DNA of 64,000 nucleotides from CAVVSQ01 sp963848825 (GCA_963848825.1 CAWKFA010000015.1:1798001-1862000), one strand, 5' to 3'. Counted from the first letter of the stretch, positions 19,417-28,178 are shown. Notes: generated by a model not told the origin, from the letters alone. Translations and numbers: made by a program.

Positions 19417-20670
19417 ATGAACCTATTCAACGACGAAGAACTGATCCGCCGCCTCAAGCGGTTGAACGCGGTGCAACCGGCGCCCGCTGCCATGAACCAG
19501 GCCCTGGATCGTGTGCGCCAATCGCTAGTTAAAGACTCATCAAACAAACCTCGTTGGGGGAATAAGATCGTGTTAAAGCATGTTGCCGCTGCCGCCGCTG
19601 TTTTAATTGTTGTTGGCGGTACCTTGGTCTGGTTTTGGCCCGCATCCTCTCCGGCACAGGCGAGTTTCGGGGAGTTGCAGCAGGTCATGAAAGCGGTGCG
19701 TTCCGTGACCTGCCGGCAAACAACGCGGGGTGGAGATGAACCCGCGCAGACCACGCAGTGGATGTTCCTGGCGGACGGTCGTGCACGTTTTGAGAACTCC
19801 GACGGAAGTTCCTCCATTCTCGACCCGACCAAAGCCCGCATGCTCATCCTCAATCCAAAGAAGCGTGAAGCCAAACTCTGGCTGGGCATCAAGACGCCGC
19901 CCGTTAACCCCTACGAACTCTTCAAAAACCTTCCAAACGACGCCTCGGCCCGGCGCTTACCTGGCAAAAAGATCGACGGCAAGGAGGTGCTCGGCTTTGC
20001 GGTGAAAGTAGTTGGCGAGGAGGCCACCCTCTGGGCCGATGCCAGGACGCGCTTGCCCCTGCGCATCGAAGCGGAACAGAAAGGGGAGCAGGGGAAGACC
20101 ATCACGTCAGTACTCGACGATTTTATTTTTGACCGCGAGCTGGACCCTAAACTCTTTTCGATGGAACCCCCCGCCGGTTACAAGGTTGATACCTTGGGCG
20201 TCGCCGAACTCCCGCCCCCTCCGGCCGATCCCAAATTAAAGGACCTGGTCGTCACGCCCTGGGTGGGCATCGGCCCAGTGAAATTCGGCATGAGCCGCGA
20301 GGAGATTGAAAATCTATTCGGCAGGGCTGATGCCGTTGTGGAAGGTAAAAACAATGTTGACCTCAATTATGGTTCGCGCGGCTTCACTTTGGGAGTGAGA
20401 AAAAATGTGGGGTTGTGGACCATTTGGTGCAAAACCCAGGAGTTCTCCCTGCCATTTCGCATCAACGATTTCAGCGGCAAAACAGACAAAGGCATCGCCA
20501 TGGGCGCCAGCAAAGCCGATATCATGCGGGTCTATGGCAAGCCAGATGCGGAGAATATAATTCAAACCACGACTCAGTTGGCATACCGTGAACCGGACGT
20601 TTCCTTCACGATTGTCAACGACAAACTGATCCAGATGAACTTCATGTACCAGCGGCGCGAGGCCAAATAA
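19417..20670 (+). CDS. Membrane-anchored LolA-like sigma-factor partner with C-terminal SmpA-like domain
   Basis: 417 aa from ATG 19417 (a GTG at 19402 overlaps the sigma factor stop). The first 45 residues are a short cytoplasmic region; residues about 55-75 are a membrane helix (AAAAAVLIVVGGTLVWFW). The extracytoplasmic part resembles LolA-type proteins: SFGELQQVMKAVRSVTCRQT, DGRARFE, SSILDPTKARMLILNP, LWADARTRLPLRIEAEQ. The C-terminus GIGPVKFGMSREEIENLFGRAD and IAMGASKADIMRVYGKP are two SmpA/BamE-like modules. Such proteins follow ECF sigma factors in planctomycetes and probably act as membrane-bound anti-sigma or sensor proteins. Confidence 0.75.
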   Translation: MNLFNDEELIRRLKRLNAVQPAPAAMNQALDRVRQSLVKDSSNKPRWGNKIVLKHVAAAAAVLIVVGGTLVWFWPASSPAQASFGELQQVMKAVRSVTCRQTTRGGDEPAQTTQWMFLADGRARFENSDGSSSILDPTKARMLILNPKKREAKLWLGIKTPPVNPYELFKNLPNDASARRLPGKKIDGKEVLGFAVKVVGEEATLWADARTRLPLRIEAEQKGEQGKTITSVLDDFIFDRELDPKLFSMEPPAGYKVDTLGVAELPPPPADPKLKDLVVTPWVGIGPVKFGMSREEIENLFGRADAVVEGKNNVDLNYGSRGFTLGVRKNVGLWTIWCKTQEFSLPFRINDFSGKTDKGIAMGASKADIMRVYGKPDAENIIQTTTQLAYREPDVSFTIVNDKLIQMNFMYQRREAK

Positions 20671-20678
20671 TCGCATGT

Positions 20679-20910
20679 CAAGCCCCAACGAGGCGCCATG
20701 CTGGCCCACGGTCAAAACCCTGGGGACGATGAGACAAACTTACAGCAAGCCCGAAGATGCAAACAAGCACCGAGCAAGCAACGTGGTGACAACCTGGGGA
20801 CCGAAGACGCAAACAAGCACCAAGCCCCAACGGGGCGCTCTTATGCTAGCCCAGGGTAAAACCCTGGGGACGATGACACAAACAAACATCAAGCCCCAAC
20901 GGGGCGCTCT
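20679..20910. repeat. Short degenerate tandem array of about 70-bp REP units
   Basis: Units start at about 20679, 20746, 20821 and 20890. The consensus is CAAGCCCCAACGGGGCGCTC, then a second palindrome around CCCAGGG...CCCTGGGG, then GACGATGACACAAACA. Units 1 and 2 are degenerate, unit 3 is complete and unit 4 is a 5' stub. A further unit is at 21085-21144. Each unit has two nested palindromes, typical of REP/BIME elements. There are no unique spacers of constant length, so it is not CRISPR. Confidence 0.75.
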
Positions 20911-21084
20911 AACAATCTAGGCCCGCCATGCCGCAATTTCATTCGCGATACTCGTCCACTATATTTTTTTAACAAAAACGTGAACTAATTGATTCAACCC
21001 GCCGATCGCTGGCCCAGGGACCTAACCATCCAAAATATCAGGCCCGAAGGGGTGAAAACCTGGGCCGAAGTCGCAATCATGCAG

Positions 21085-21144
21085 CAAGCCCCAACGGGGC
21101 GCTCTAGGCGAGCCCGGGGTAAAACCCTGGGGATGATGACAAAC
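21085..21144. repeat. Fifth copy of the 70-bp REP unit
   Basis: CAAGCCCCAACGGGGCGCTC followed by a CCCGGGG...CCCTGGGG palindrome and GATGATGACAAAC. It lies directly downstream of the RAYT remnant on the minus strand, a position commonly seen for REP elements beside their transposase. Confidence 0.75.
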
Positions 21145-21305
21145 TTTTCCCAATCCCCAGGCAGTGGCACCGGCCAAGGATGAAGCAACGGTCGTACCCG
21201 ATCCAAATCGCCAGCACGTCGGTGTGCCAAGCTTGACCAGCGCCATTGTTCCGCCCGCCCCACCAGTCCCGCTCGCAACGGATTGCGTTCGGCGTAACGA
21301 GGCAA
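21130..21305 (-). pseudogene. REP-associated tyrosine transposase (RAYT, Y1_Tnp) fragment
   Basis: On the minus strand the frame gives RYAERNPLRAGLVGRAEQWRWSSLAHR and then LLHPWPVPLPGDWEKFV. This matches the well known C-terminal block of IS200/IS605-like REP-associated transposases. The upstream HUH and catalytic Tyr parts are missing: before RYAERNP the sequence becomes REP-like (GAAAACGGTCCGCGTCC near 21350). It cannot be functional as sequenced. Confidence 0.75.
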
Positions 21306-21348
21306 TTATCCCAAGCTGATCGGATGATTGCCCATGGCGGCCGCCGTC

Positions 21349-21380
21349 AAGAAAACGGTCCGCGTCCCCGGTGCCGTCCC
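21349..21380. repeat. REP-like half element GAAAACGGTCCGCGTCC, copy A
   Basis: The 17-base core recurs at about 24798-24815. It is rich in GGTCC/GGGAC-type half palindromes like the other REP elements. It separates the RAYT fragment from the orphan gene 21412-22020. Confidence 0.55.
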
Positions 21381-21411
21381 AATGGTTTTTTTTGGACTCC
21401 AGACTCATTGC

Positions 21412-22020
21412 CTACGACAATCGGCACAACCAATCAATAAATGGACTTGTCGGTATTGGGTCGGGGCCACTCCAAGGCTGAACCCAGTAGTTTACATCAT
21501 ACCCGAACTGCGGATCGTACGCGCTTTGTTGCAAGATTAGCAAACCCGATTTGCCTCGCCAAATAGCATAGCGGTGGCGGTTTGCATCCGTGTCAGCCCC
21601 TTGGATTCTGGGTGCACCTAGAATCTCAATGGCGCACGCTAATGACTCGATGTAGATTTGGTCGAACTCTTCATGTTCTTTTTGCCAGGATTGTAAGCTT
21701 ACATGTTCAGACTGTAGAAACGTTTCCCACCAGCAGATGGATAAGATTGCACAACAAACTGTGAGCTCGCGATATTCGGGCCACCCATTCTGCTTCTTCC
21801 TCTCAGTCAGCTCAGCCCTTAAAGTTACCAGTAGTTTTGCTCCACCGCGCAAGGAGAATCTCCACAAATCAGCATTTGAAGAAGCTGACTCGAAGGTGGC
21901 AAACTGCTCACACTCGCGCCGAAAAGCAAAAGGGACAAAAGCAACATTGGCCAATCCAAAAAGCTTCGTGATTGGCGGTTGAAATCCTGAAAATCGATCT
22001 ATCACCATAGGCTCTCCCAT
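21412..22020 (-). CDS. Hypothetical protein, orphan-like, lower GC
   Basis: 202 aa; ATG 22020, or the internal ATG four codons later. No domain is recognised. The protein is soluble and rich in Trp and aromatic residues, especially toward the C-terminus (FGYDVNYWVQPWSG), with a central helical region (LTVCCAILSICWWETFL). Composition and codon use are less GC-rich than neighbouring housekeeping genes. It begins directly after a RAYT C-terminal remnant and ends near a REP half element. Small proteins of this style are often immunity or orphan polymorphic genes, but nothing here proves that. Confidence 0.55.
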   Translation of the reverse strand: MGEPMVIDRFSGFQPPITKLFGLANVAFVPFAFRRECEQFATFESASSNADLWRFSLRGGAKLLVTLRAELTERKKQNGWPEYRELTVCCAILSICWWETFLQSEHVSLQSWQKEHEEFDQIYIESLACAIEILGAPRIQGADTDANRHRYAIWRGKSGLLILQQSAYDPQFGYDVNYWVQPWSGPDPIPTSPFIDWLCRLS

Positions 22021-22130
22021 TTAGCTTCTTGCCGGTTTCTTCGGACGACCGAGATTGCGAAGGGCGGATGTCCCCTTTTCGCTCACGCGCTGCTTGACGC
22101 TCCGCTTTACATCCACAAAGCGTCGAACTA
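22021..22130 (-). pseudogene. RAYT C-terminal remnant 1
   Basis: The minus-strand frame ends in TSALRNLGRPKKPARS before a TAA (22021-22023). The GRPKK ending is the typical RAYT C-terminus and shares CGCAATC-CGGTCGTCCGAAGAA with the remnant at 24007-24125. Upstream codons are degenerate and contain a stop. Confidence 0.55.
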
Positions 22131-22222
22131 CCTAGCTAGCCATGTCAGTCGACGTAAATCGGCACTTTCGGTGGCCACAACCGCCGGGTTGCATCCGGTC
22201 TGATTTAGCAAAGCAAAAGTCG

Positions 22223-23839
22223 CTACGGACGAAAACGCACGACTTTGGATTCGTAGGAATTGAATGACCCCATGTTCAAGGACTCCGGGGTGGTGAGCGA
22301 AAGCGAGCCGGAGCCGAGCACGAAGTCCGCTGCTGACACACGCCGGGGCAGCGTGATCGTGAGAGATTCGAGGGGTACATTTTGGGCATTGAAGAGAGTG
22401 ACTGTCATGTCGCTTTCGTGAGTGCGCCAGAGAACCAAGACGTTGTCGCCGGCGCTGGTTTTCAGGAACTCCGCCTTACCCCGGCACAAGCTGGAGTGTT
22501 GGTTGCGGAAGCTAACGAGCTGCTGATGCCAGCGCCAGGACGAAGCTGGATCGGCGCGCTGCAGTTCCAGCGTCTTCCAATCGAGCGGCTTGCGGTGTTT
22601 AATGTCGCCGCCTTCGGAGCCCTGGGGTTGCGCAATTTCGTTACCGTAATAGATGAAGGGGGTGCCGGGGCCGAGCAGAAGCCAGGCGGCCTCGGCGCGG
22701 AGTTTGGCAGGTTCCTTGGCGAAGAGAGTGCCGGGGCGGTTGGCAGCCAAATCGTGGTTGCTGGCGAAAGTTCCGAGCCAGGTGTTGGGCGGGAGCTTGG
22801 CGTCCCATGTCCATAGATCACGGGCAACGGCCGGATTGAGGCTCGTGAAGGCGCGGACGAGCGGGAAGTTCAGCGTCATGTGGAAGGCTGGGCGCTCGCC
22901 ATCGCCCATGTATTTGAGCAGACTGCGGCGGTCGTCGGTCCAATTTTCGGCCACCATGAACTTGGCGTAGCCGGCTCCTTCATAGGGGTCGAGAACGTCG
23001 CGGCGAAAACTCTCGAACCAGGCGAACGTTTCGGGGTTATCTTCCTGGTCTGATTTCGCACCGTCGCCAGCAAGGTTTTCGTAGAGGTAGCGGACGGCGT
23101 CCACACGCAGGCCGTCGAAGCCGAGGTCGAGCCAATACCGGGCAGCCTTGGCGATTTCCAGCCGCACCTCTTTATTGCGGTGGTTTAGGTCGGGCATGCC
23201 GCCGGAAAAGATGCCATAGTAGAACGCTCCATCCAGGGGATGCCAAACGCTGCCCTTGCCGAAACCGGTCCAGCCTTTGGCGGGACGCGTGTCGCGCCAG
23301 ACGAACCAGTCGCGTTTTGGCGACTTCGGATCGCGTGACTCGATGAACCAGGGATGCCTACTCGAGAGGTGGTTGGGGACGAAGTCGAAGATCAAGCGGA
23401 TACCGCGAGCATGGGCCTCACGGATGAGCGCCTTGGCGTCGTCGTTCGTGCCAAGCCGGGGATCGACCGTGTAGTGATCGACGACATCGTAGCCGTGAAG
23501 ATTGCGCTGGCCACTGGAGCTTTTGAAAAATGGCGACAGCCAGATGCACGTGATGCCGAGGTCTTTGAGCGTATCGAGACCCTGGATAATCCCCTTGAGA
23601 TCACCGACACCGTCCTTATCGGAATCGCGAAAGGCGGGGACCCAGAGATGATAAACGACGGCGTCTTTATACCAATCATGAATTGGCGTTTTAAGGCACA
23701 GCTCGCGCTGCGGCTGAATCGGCGGAAGGTCGTCAAAGAGCTTGGGGGAACCAGCGCTGACAGGAGCATTTGTCAGGCCAAGCGCGATTATCCAACCAGG
23801 AATAAGGCGGAAGGCTGCACATCGCAGATTGCAGAGCAT
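22223..23839 (-). CDS. Secreted alpha-amylase family (GH13) glycosidase
   Basis: 538 aa with a signal-like N-terminus (FRLIPGWIIALGLTNAPVSA). The (beta/alpha)8 barrel motifs are all present: YKDAVVYHLWVPAF, FDFVPNHLS (conserved region I), FDGLRVDAVRYL (region II with the nucleophile Asp), FMVAENW (region III, general acid Glu) and FASNHD (region IV, transition-state Asp). GTPFIYYGNEIAQPQG follows and a C-terminal beta domain closes the protein. It is close to the alpha-glucosidase/maltogenic group and probably cleaves alpha-1,4-glucans outside the cytoplasm. It is flanked on both sides by RAYT C-terminal remnants. Confidence 0.9.
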   Translation of the reverse strand: MLCNLRCAAFRLIPGWIIALGLTNAPVSAGSPKLFDDLPPIQPQRELCLKTPIHDWYKDAVVYHLWVPAFRDSDKDGVGDLKGIIQGLDTLKDLGITCIWLSPFFKSSSGQRNLHGYDVVDHYTVDPRLGTNDDAKALIREAHARGIRLIFDFVPNHLSSRHPWFIESRDPKSPKRDWFVWRDTRPAKGWTGFGKGSVWHPLDGAFYYGIFSGGMPDLNHRNKEVRLEIAKAARYWLDLGFDGLRVDAVRYLYENLAGDGAKSDQEDNPETFAWFESFRRDVLDPYEGAGYAKFMVAENWTDDRRSLLKYMGDGERPAFHMTLNFPLVRAFTSLNPAVARDLWTWDAKLPPNTWLGTFASNHDLAANRPGTLFAKEPAKLRAEAAWLLLGPGTPFIYYGNEIAQPQGSEGGDIKHRKPLDWKTLELQRADPASSWRWHQQLVSFRNQHSSLCRGKAEFLKTSAGDNVLVLWRTHESDMTVTLFNAQNVPLESLTITLPRRVSAADFVLGSGSLSLTTPESLNMGSFNSYESKVVRFRP

Positions 23840-24006
23840 GATTGTGATTCCAAACTAAACAGGAGAGTCGGAAACGTCCCTCGATTTATTTATCGATGGC
23901 GGCGAAAAAGGCTCCATTGTTTCTGCACGGAACCCGCCCCTTGCGTCTGCTGGCCCTTGTGAAGGAGGAAAAGCGGGCGCGAACCGTTTTCGTCTCGTGA
24001 ATCCAT

Positions 24007-24125
24007 CTAAGTTGTCAATTTCTTCGGACGACCGGGATTGCGGAGGGTGTATTCCAGATTCGGCTTTTTCGCCTTGCGCTGGTGCCAAGTCTCCGAGCCA
24101 TGTCTCGACTCCAACGAACAAACGG
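24007..24125 (-). pseudogene. RAYT C-terminal remnant 2
   Basis: Minus-strand frame: ESRHGSETWHQRKAKKPNL, then EYTLRNPGRPKKLTT and TAG (24007-24009). This matches the usual RAYT end pattern GxExWxxxxAxxLxLExTLRxxGRPxK. The rest of the gene is absent. Confidence 0.65.
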
Positions 24126-24150
24126 TACGAGCTACTTCAATGAGAGGATT

Positions 24151-24780
24151 CTAATACTGCCAAAGCCACAGCCAGTCACCCGTTTGAAACGGCGGTTTGC
24201 CGAACAGATTAAATAGACCGTCACCAAACGGCCAAGTTCCCTTCCAGGCGGCGTCATTCGGAACAATATAGTCAAACTGTACAACGTGGCGATAGTCATT
24301 CAATCGAATTGTTTCAAATTGTTTGACCAAACTTTCACGAGGTTGAATAAGGTGTGGACTACCACCCAGCTTGTGCGAGCTTCGGAAACATAATTGTTCG
24401 TCAAAATCAACTTCTTTATCGTCCGTCAAAGTGCCGAGCACCAACGGGTGCTCTGATAGTGGTCCAGCAAACACGATGTCACTTCTCCTTCGCATTGGCT
24501 CGGCACTAACAACTTCGACGAACTCCGTCCCCGCAGGAGAGACGCAGTTCCGTGGCACCTTGTCAAAGGCACCTAACCGCTTCCAATCAAGAAAGATCGA
24601 TGCTTCTAACGCCGGAGTCGTAGCTACAGGTACAGTTGCGAAGTACGCTCCTTGGATTAGTTTAAGCGGCACCACGCTTGCCGGAGGACGTCCACCCAGT
24701 CGAGGCCCAGACTCAGAACCACCAATTCCAATACTGAATGGAATCGAATACCGTTGATCGTCAGGGAAGGCCAGCATCAT
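24151..24780 (-). CDS. Hypothetical protein, possibly DUF1963/YwqG-like
   Basis: 209 aa. The C-terminal third has HKLGGSPHLIQ, VVQFDYIVPND and WPFGDGLFNLFG ending in DWLWLWQY. The LGG-x-P-x-x-IQ ... FQ-x-D ... GDG ... WQ order resembles DUF1963/YwqG-type proteins, several of which act as immunity or orphan polymorphic proteins. This is a resemblance of pattern only. It lies between a RAYT remnant and a REP half element, mirroring the other orphan gene of this island. Confidence 0.55.
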   Translation of the reverse strand: MMLAFPDDQRYSIPFSIGIGGSESGPRLGGRPPASVVPLKLIQGAYFATVPVATTPALEASIFLDWKRLGAFDKVPRNCVSPAGTEFVEVVSAEPMRRRSDIVFAGPLSEHPLVLGTLTDDKEVDFDEQLCFRSSHKLGGSPHLIQPRESLVKQFETIRLNDYRHVVQFDYIVPNDAAWKGTWPFGDGLFNLFGKPPFQTGDWLWLWQY

Positions 24781-24795
24781 CGTGATTCCTAAATA

Positions 24796-24830
24796 TCAGA
24801 AAACGGTCCGCGTCCCTGGTCGGCGTCCCC
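24796..24830. repeat. REP-like half element GAAAACGGTCCGCGTCC, copy B
   Basis: Shares the 17-base core with 21349-21380. It lies between the start of gene 24151-24780 and the ISAs1 fragment. Confidence 0.5.
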
Positions 24831-24853
24831 TTTTCCGCCCTCGAGAGCCGAAC

Positions 24854-25081
24854 ATGCGTGAGAACTTCGTATGGTTGAATCGGTTCACGTTGTCGCTCTT
24901 GAAACAGCATCCGGACAAAAAGCAAGGCACCATCATGAAGTGGCGAAGTTGTGGACCGAACGAAATCGTTTTGCTCGAAGTCCTTTACGGGAACACCGAT
25001 TTAGTTGCAGCCGACCCTAGATTTCGCCGGAACATCGCGAACTCTTATTTCGTTTCCGGACAAAGGTTTGAAAGCCGCTAG
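24854..25081 (+). pseudogene. ISAs1-type transposase C-terminal fragment
   Basis: The frame encodes MRENFVWLNRFTLSLLKQ, HPDKKQGTIMKWRSCG and LLEVLYGNTD. This pattern (RENxxWxxRxxLSLLKxHP, then a K-R-basic stretch and LxEVL) is the C-terminal end of ISAs1-family transposases. Everything upstream is missing and no terminal inverted repeats were found, so it is a dead remnant. Confidence 0.6.
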
Positions 25082-25104
25082 CTGAAATCACGCCCATATT
25101 GTCC

Positions 25105-25520
25105 CTATTTCTTCTGCCAATCAATCCTGACGTTCGGTTTGCCTTCAATCTGAGCCACCAAATGCAAAAGCGCGCATCCGCCGCCCAGCTACATTGGCCA
25201 AGTGTAGAGCAAAGTACAGAACAACGGCGAGATGAAACCCGGCATCGTCGTCTCCTCCTGTCCGATCAACCTTCATCCACACGCGTTGGTATTCCGGGCT
25301 CACAAACCACGCAGAGGTCTCTCGCTCAAGTGGTTGCGGAATGGACTCCAAAAGAGTAACTTGTAAACCGAACTTCTGAGACCAGGCCAGTAATTCAGCC
25401 AAACCGGCAATCTGTTGTCTACTTTTCTTGAATTCGACAATCCAGTAAACCGAGTCGCCGGCTGCTTCCGCATGCTCGGCCGTCGCGCTCGCGATATAGA
25501 GTTTCTTTCGACGTCCAAGG
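25105..25520 (-). pseudogene. Broken hypothetical gene
   Basis: A minus-strand frame without a start codon reads RKKLYIASATAEHAEAAG, then WIVEFKKSRQQIAGLAELL and KFGLQVTLLESIPQ; near 25160 another frame gives LHLVAQIEGKPNVRIDWQKK before a TAG at 25105-25107. The text reads like real protein, but the beginning is lost. No function is recognised. Confidence 0.35.
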
Positions 25521-25528
25521 CCAAGTTC

Positions 25529-25939
25529 CTAACCGGGCTCGTCAGAGGGTTCGAGGTGATGGACGTGATCGAATAACCCATCTTTCAGACTTCCTCGAAC
25601 TCTATACAGATATGTGCCCGGACACCCACTAACGCTAGCCTCCGAACATAATATCAAACCGGCTTTCCATCTCGTTACCATGCCGTACTCAGTTTGTACG
25701 AGTTCCAAATGAGCACGGACAATGCCACCGCCTGCAGGTCCATCTATCAGCTCAAAACGCTGACCTTTTTCGGGATATCCAAGGGCCTCCCAATTGGTCC
25801 TCATTTTGTTGGGGTCTTCTTGAAAATAGGAGCTATTTTCTGGATCAGCCAACAAGGTAGGCAGCTCTTCCCATCGATAAGACAAATCTGCCCACGAGGG
25901 ATACACTTCGTAGTAGTACTTAGGTTCGACTTTGAGCAT
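25529..25939 (-). CDS. Hypothetical protein, orphan
   Basis: 136 aa, rich in Tyr, Glu and Pro. Opens with MLKVEPKYYYEVYPSWADLS and contains GQRFELIDGPAGGGIVRAHL. No known domain and no signal peptide. It sits in the repeat-rich island together with other short orphan genes, with composition unlike the housekeeping genes. It could be an immunity or cargo gene; there is no direct evidence. Confidence 0.5.
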   Translation of the reverse strand: MLKVEPKYYYEVYPSWADLSYRWEELPTLLADPENSSYFQEDPNKMRTNWEALGYPEKGQRFELIDGPAGGGIVRAHLELVQTEYGMVTRWKAGLILCSEASVSGCPGTYLYRVRGSLKDGLFDHVHHLEPSDEPG

Positions 25940-26002
25940 AGCTTACTCGTTCAAATACCTACCCCGAACCATACTCCCGGACAATCAGGAACAGTCACTC
26001 CT

Positions 26003-26071
26003 TCAGATCTGGTCGGCATTGGCATACACCAATACGTTCGTATCAACCAGAATACGATCAGCGGCCGTCAT
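26003..26071 (-). pseudogene. Truncated PIN-domain (VapC-type) toxin
   Basis: 22 codons: MTAADRILVDTNVLVYANA, then a stop. RILVDTNVLVYAN is the first strand and first acidic residue of PIN toxins, which normally run to about 130 aa. It overlaps the 3' end of the antitoxin gene by 14 bp, the usual antitoxin-toxin layout. The remaining catalytic Asp/Glu residues are missing, so no nuclease can be made. Confidence 0.6.
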
Positions 26072-26288
26072 CACCGTAAAGCTCCTCTCGCCTCATGGTG
26101 AAGTTCGGGTCCAACAGGGCCGCGTCGTGCATGGGCCAGTCGGCCATGGTCCAGGTTTGTGGGCGTTGGCTAGGTGGCCCATCAACCACAATCACAACTT
26201 GATGCGGCCCCAAAGCCACATCCGGCGGCAATTGCACCGTAAGCTTACGGTCCTCACCGACCAGGGCGGTCGTTTCAATCGTCTTCAT
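26058..26288 (-). CDS. Small antitoxin-like protein (partner of the truncated PIN toxin)
   Basis: 76 aa. TTALVGEDRKLTVQLPPDV resembles the N-terminal beta region of AbrB-like or DUF2281-type planctomycete antitoxins, and the C-terminal tail with MADWPMHDAALLDPNF and MRREELYGDDGR is typical of toxin-binding tails that overlap a PIN gene. The gene is intact while its toxin is cut to 22 residues, so it may persist as a solitary antitoxin or regulator. Confidence 0.6.
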   Translation of the reverse strand: MKTIETTALVGEDRKLTVQLPPDVALGPHQVVIVVDGPPSQRPQTWTMADWPMHDAALLDPNFTMRREELYGDDGR

Positions 26289-26476
26289 GGCAATCCTTCC
26301 AAATTAAAAAACACTCACTGCTCCATTATCCTCGATTCTTCCAATTTTACCCATTTGCGCCGGCCACCACCCGAGTTGCGGCAGTTTGCCTTTGTGGACC
26401 CAGCTGAAGCAGGCTTCTTGTGTTGCTGAAAGGATACCCCTCCGCCTCTGCACTTTGTTTCCAAGCCAGCGGCCGA

Positions 26477-27898
26477 CTACGCGATTGCCTTGCCTCTGGC
26501 ATATTCGTCGGCTTTCAACGGCTGGCGGCGCACGCCGGGAAAGGCGCACGCTATCGCGAAGGCGGCGAAGGTTAACCAGACCCCGTCGAGCGGTAGGCGC
26601 GGGCCGGACAGGTGATCGGCGTGCGTAAGTATATACGGGCAACGGTGCCCAGATCGCGGCCAGTGCGGCCAGGCGAGCCTGTTTGCGCCAGCCGAAGCTG
26701 AACCGCCAGCCCAGCAATCCCAAAAAGATCATGATCAAAAGGCTGACGCGCAAAACTCCTTCGGTGATGGAGCCGATCCAATCGGGCGGCGTCACGACTT
26801 CCATGCCGGCCGTGGTTTGCGCTAGATTTTCCTTTCGGAACCAATTCTCGCCGAAGACGAACATGAGGCCGGACCATAGCCGTCGCGTTACTGTGTTGCC
26901 AGGGTCGTCGATCACCTCAGCTAGCACATCCTGTCCCAGGGAGTTGTAGCGTAACGCCTGGTTGGGTTCGGCCAGAAGGGGCTCAAGGCGTTCCGGGGGA
27001 GCGTCCGGCGCAGCTCCGTTTCATCAAAGTTGCTGCCTGTGGCCAGCGGGTTATTGCCGATCCACAGATGCAGCATGGCGGAATCGACCAGGGGAACTGG
27101 TTCGCTGAATTCGCGGAAGTTGCGAACGGTCCAGGGTGCCAGCCCATTGCCGAACCCCAAAAATGCCAGGAGGCCGCACAGCCAGCCGGAACGGAGTGCC
27201 CGGCAGCGAAGGAGAAACCAGAGGAGCGCGACCAGCGCGAAGGGCAGGAGGGCTGCCCGCGTCATGGCGAGGCCCGCGAGTGCCAGGCCATAGAGCAAAC
27301 TCACGAATGCGCCCCCCTCCTGGCTGGCGCGTGTTCCCAGCATCAAGGAGGTGCCCAGGAGAAATGTGGTCAGGACGCCGTCGCTCAGTTCCGCCGTGTT
27401 AATGATCCAAAACGGATGGACGGCGACCAGGAGCCCGGCCAGGAACCCGACGAATAAGCTTTGAAAGGCCCGCCGCGCGAACAAAAAATAGCAAGCGACG
27501 ACCAGCGTACCCAGGCCGGCTTGCAGCCAGCGCATGGCCGGGTCCAGCGCCAGGCCCAGGCGTGCCACGATCGCGATCAACCAGGGATAAGCCGGGGCCT
27601 CGTGGGCAGTCGTTTCGTCCTGGTCGGAGAGCGGGGCCTTGCCGCCGAACCAGTTGCTTTCCTTGATATTTTGCACGAGGTCGTTCATGGGGGTGCGCGG
27701 TTTGGCGTCGCCCTGGTCGCCGTCGCGTGGTGGCGCCGGCCGCGGCGCTTGCCCCTGGACCTCGAACGCCGGCGTGCCCTTGCCGCCGTCGGTGCAGACA
27801 GCCACATAACCAAAGCGCGCGGCGCCGCCGAGGGCCACGACCAACAAGAGTGCCAACAAATCCGCGGCTCCCCATTCCAGTCGTCTTGGCTCGGTCAC
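26477..27898 (-). CDS. Membrane glycosyltransferase, ArnT/PMT (GT39/GT83)-like, two frameshifts
   Basis: About 474 aa after repair. From ATG 27898 the N-terminus has a TM helix and a periplasmic loop; ETTAHEAPAYPWLIAIVARL is the region after the catalytic loop, followed by several hydrophobic helices. The frame changes at a CCCCC run near 26998 (to PERLEPLLAEPNQALRY) and again near 26625 (to ILTHADHLSGPRLPLDG), ending at TAG 26477-26479 with a short cytoplasmic tail. The fold is that of polyprenyl-phosphate-sugar-dependent transferases, which glycosylate lipids or proteins at the outer face of the membrane. A similar enzyme is at 29970-31560. Confidence 0.7.
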
Positions 27899-28178
27899 GT
27901 GCGCACCTCTTCCATTTGAGTAAATTCAGCTAGCTTTATAATAAGAGCCTATCTCAAAAACGGGGACGGTCAGGCCGAAAACGGGCCAACGAAAATTGCA
28001 GGCGATTCATGGGGGCTTGCAACCAGCGACCCAGGCGTATAATTTATTTAATGACATCTGAGCGCATGTACCCGGCATGAACACGTGCCGCACCCACCCA
28101 GGAAGGGTGTCCAGGGCACGGTGCCCGTTTGTCACTGGCGGAACTTTAACCTTCGATCATCTCAGGGAGATTGCCTCC
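27899..28178. promoter_or_regulatory. Divergent intergenic region with REP-like sequence and candidate promoter
   Basis: A perfect TATAAT at 28038-28043 is preceded by TTGCAA at 28017-28022 (15-bp spacing, short) and faces the gene at 28179. Near 27955-27990, AAAACGGGGACGGTCAGGCC resembles REP half sites, and GAGCCTATCTCAAAA just before it resembles an IS end. No gene is seen. Confidence 0.4.

Noticed and set aside
20679..21144. Possible CRISPR array
   Set aside because: Units are about 70 bp, degenerate and directly adjoining, without unique spacers of constant size, and no cas gene is nearby.
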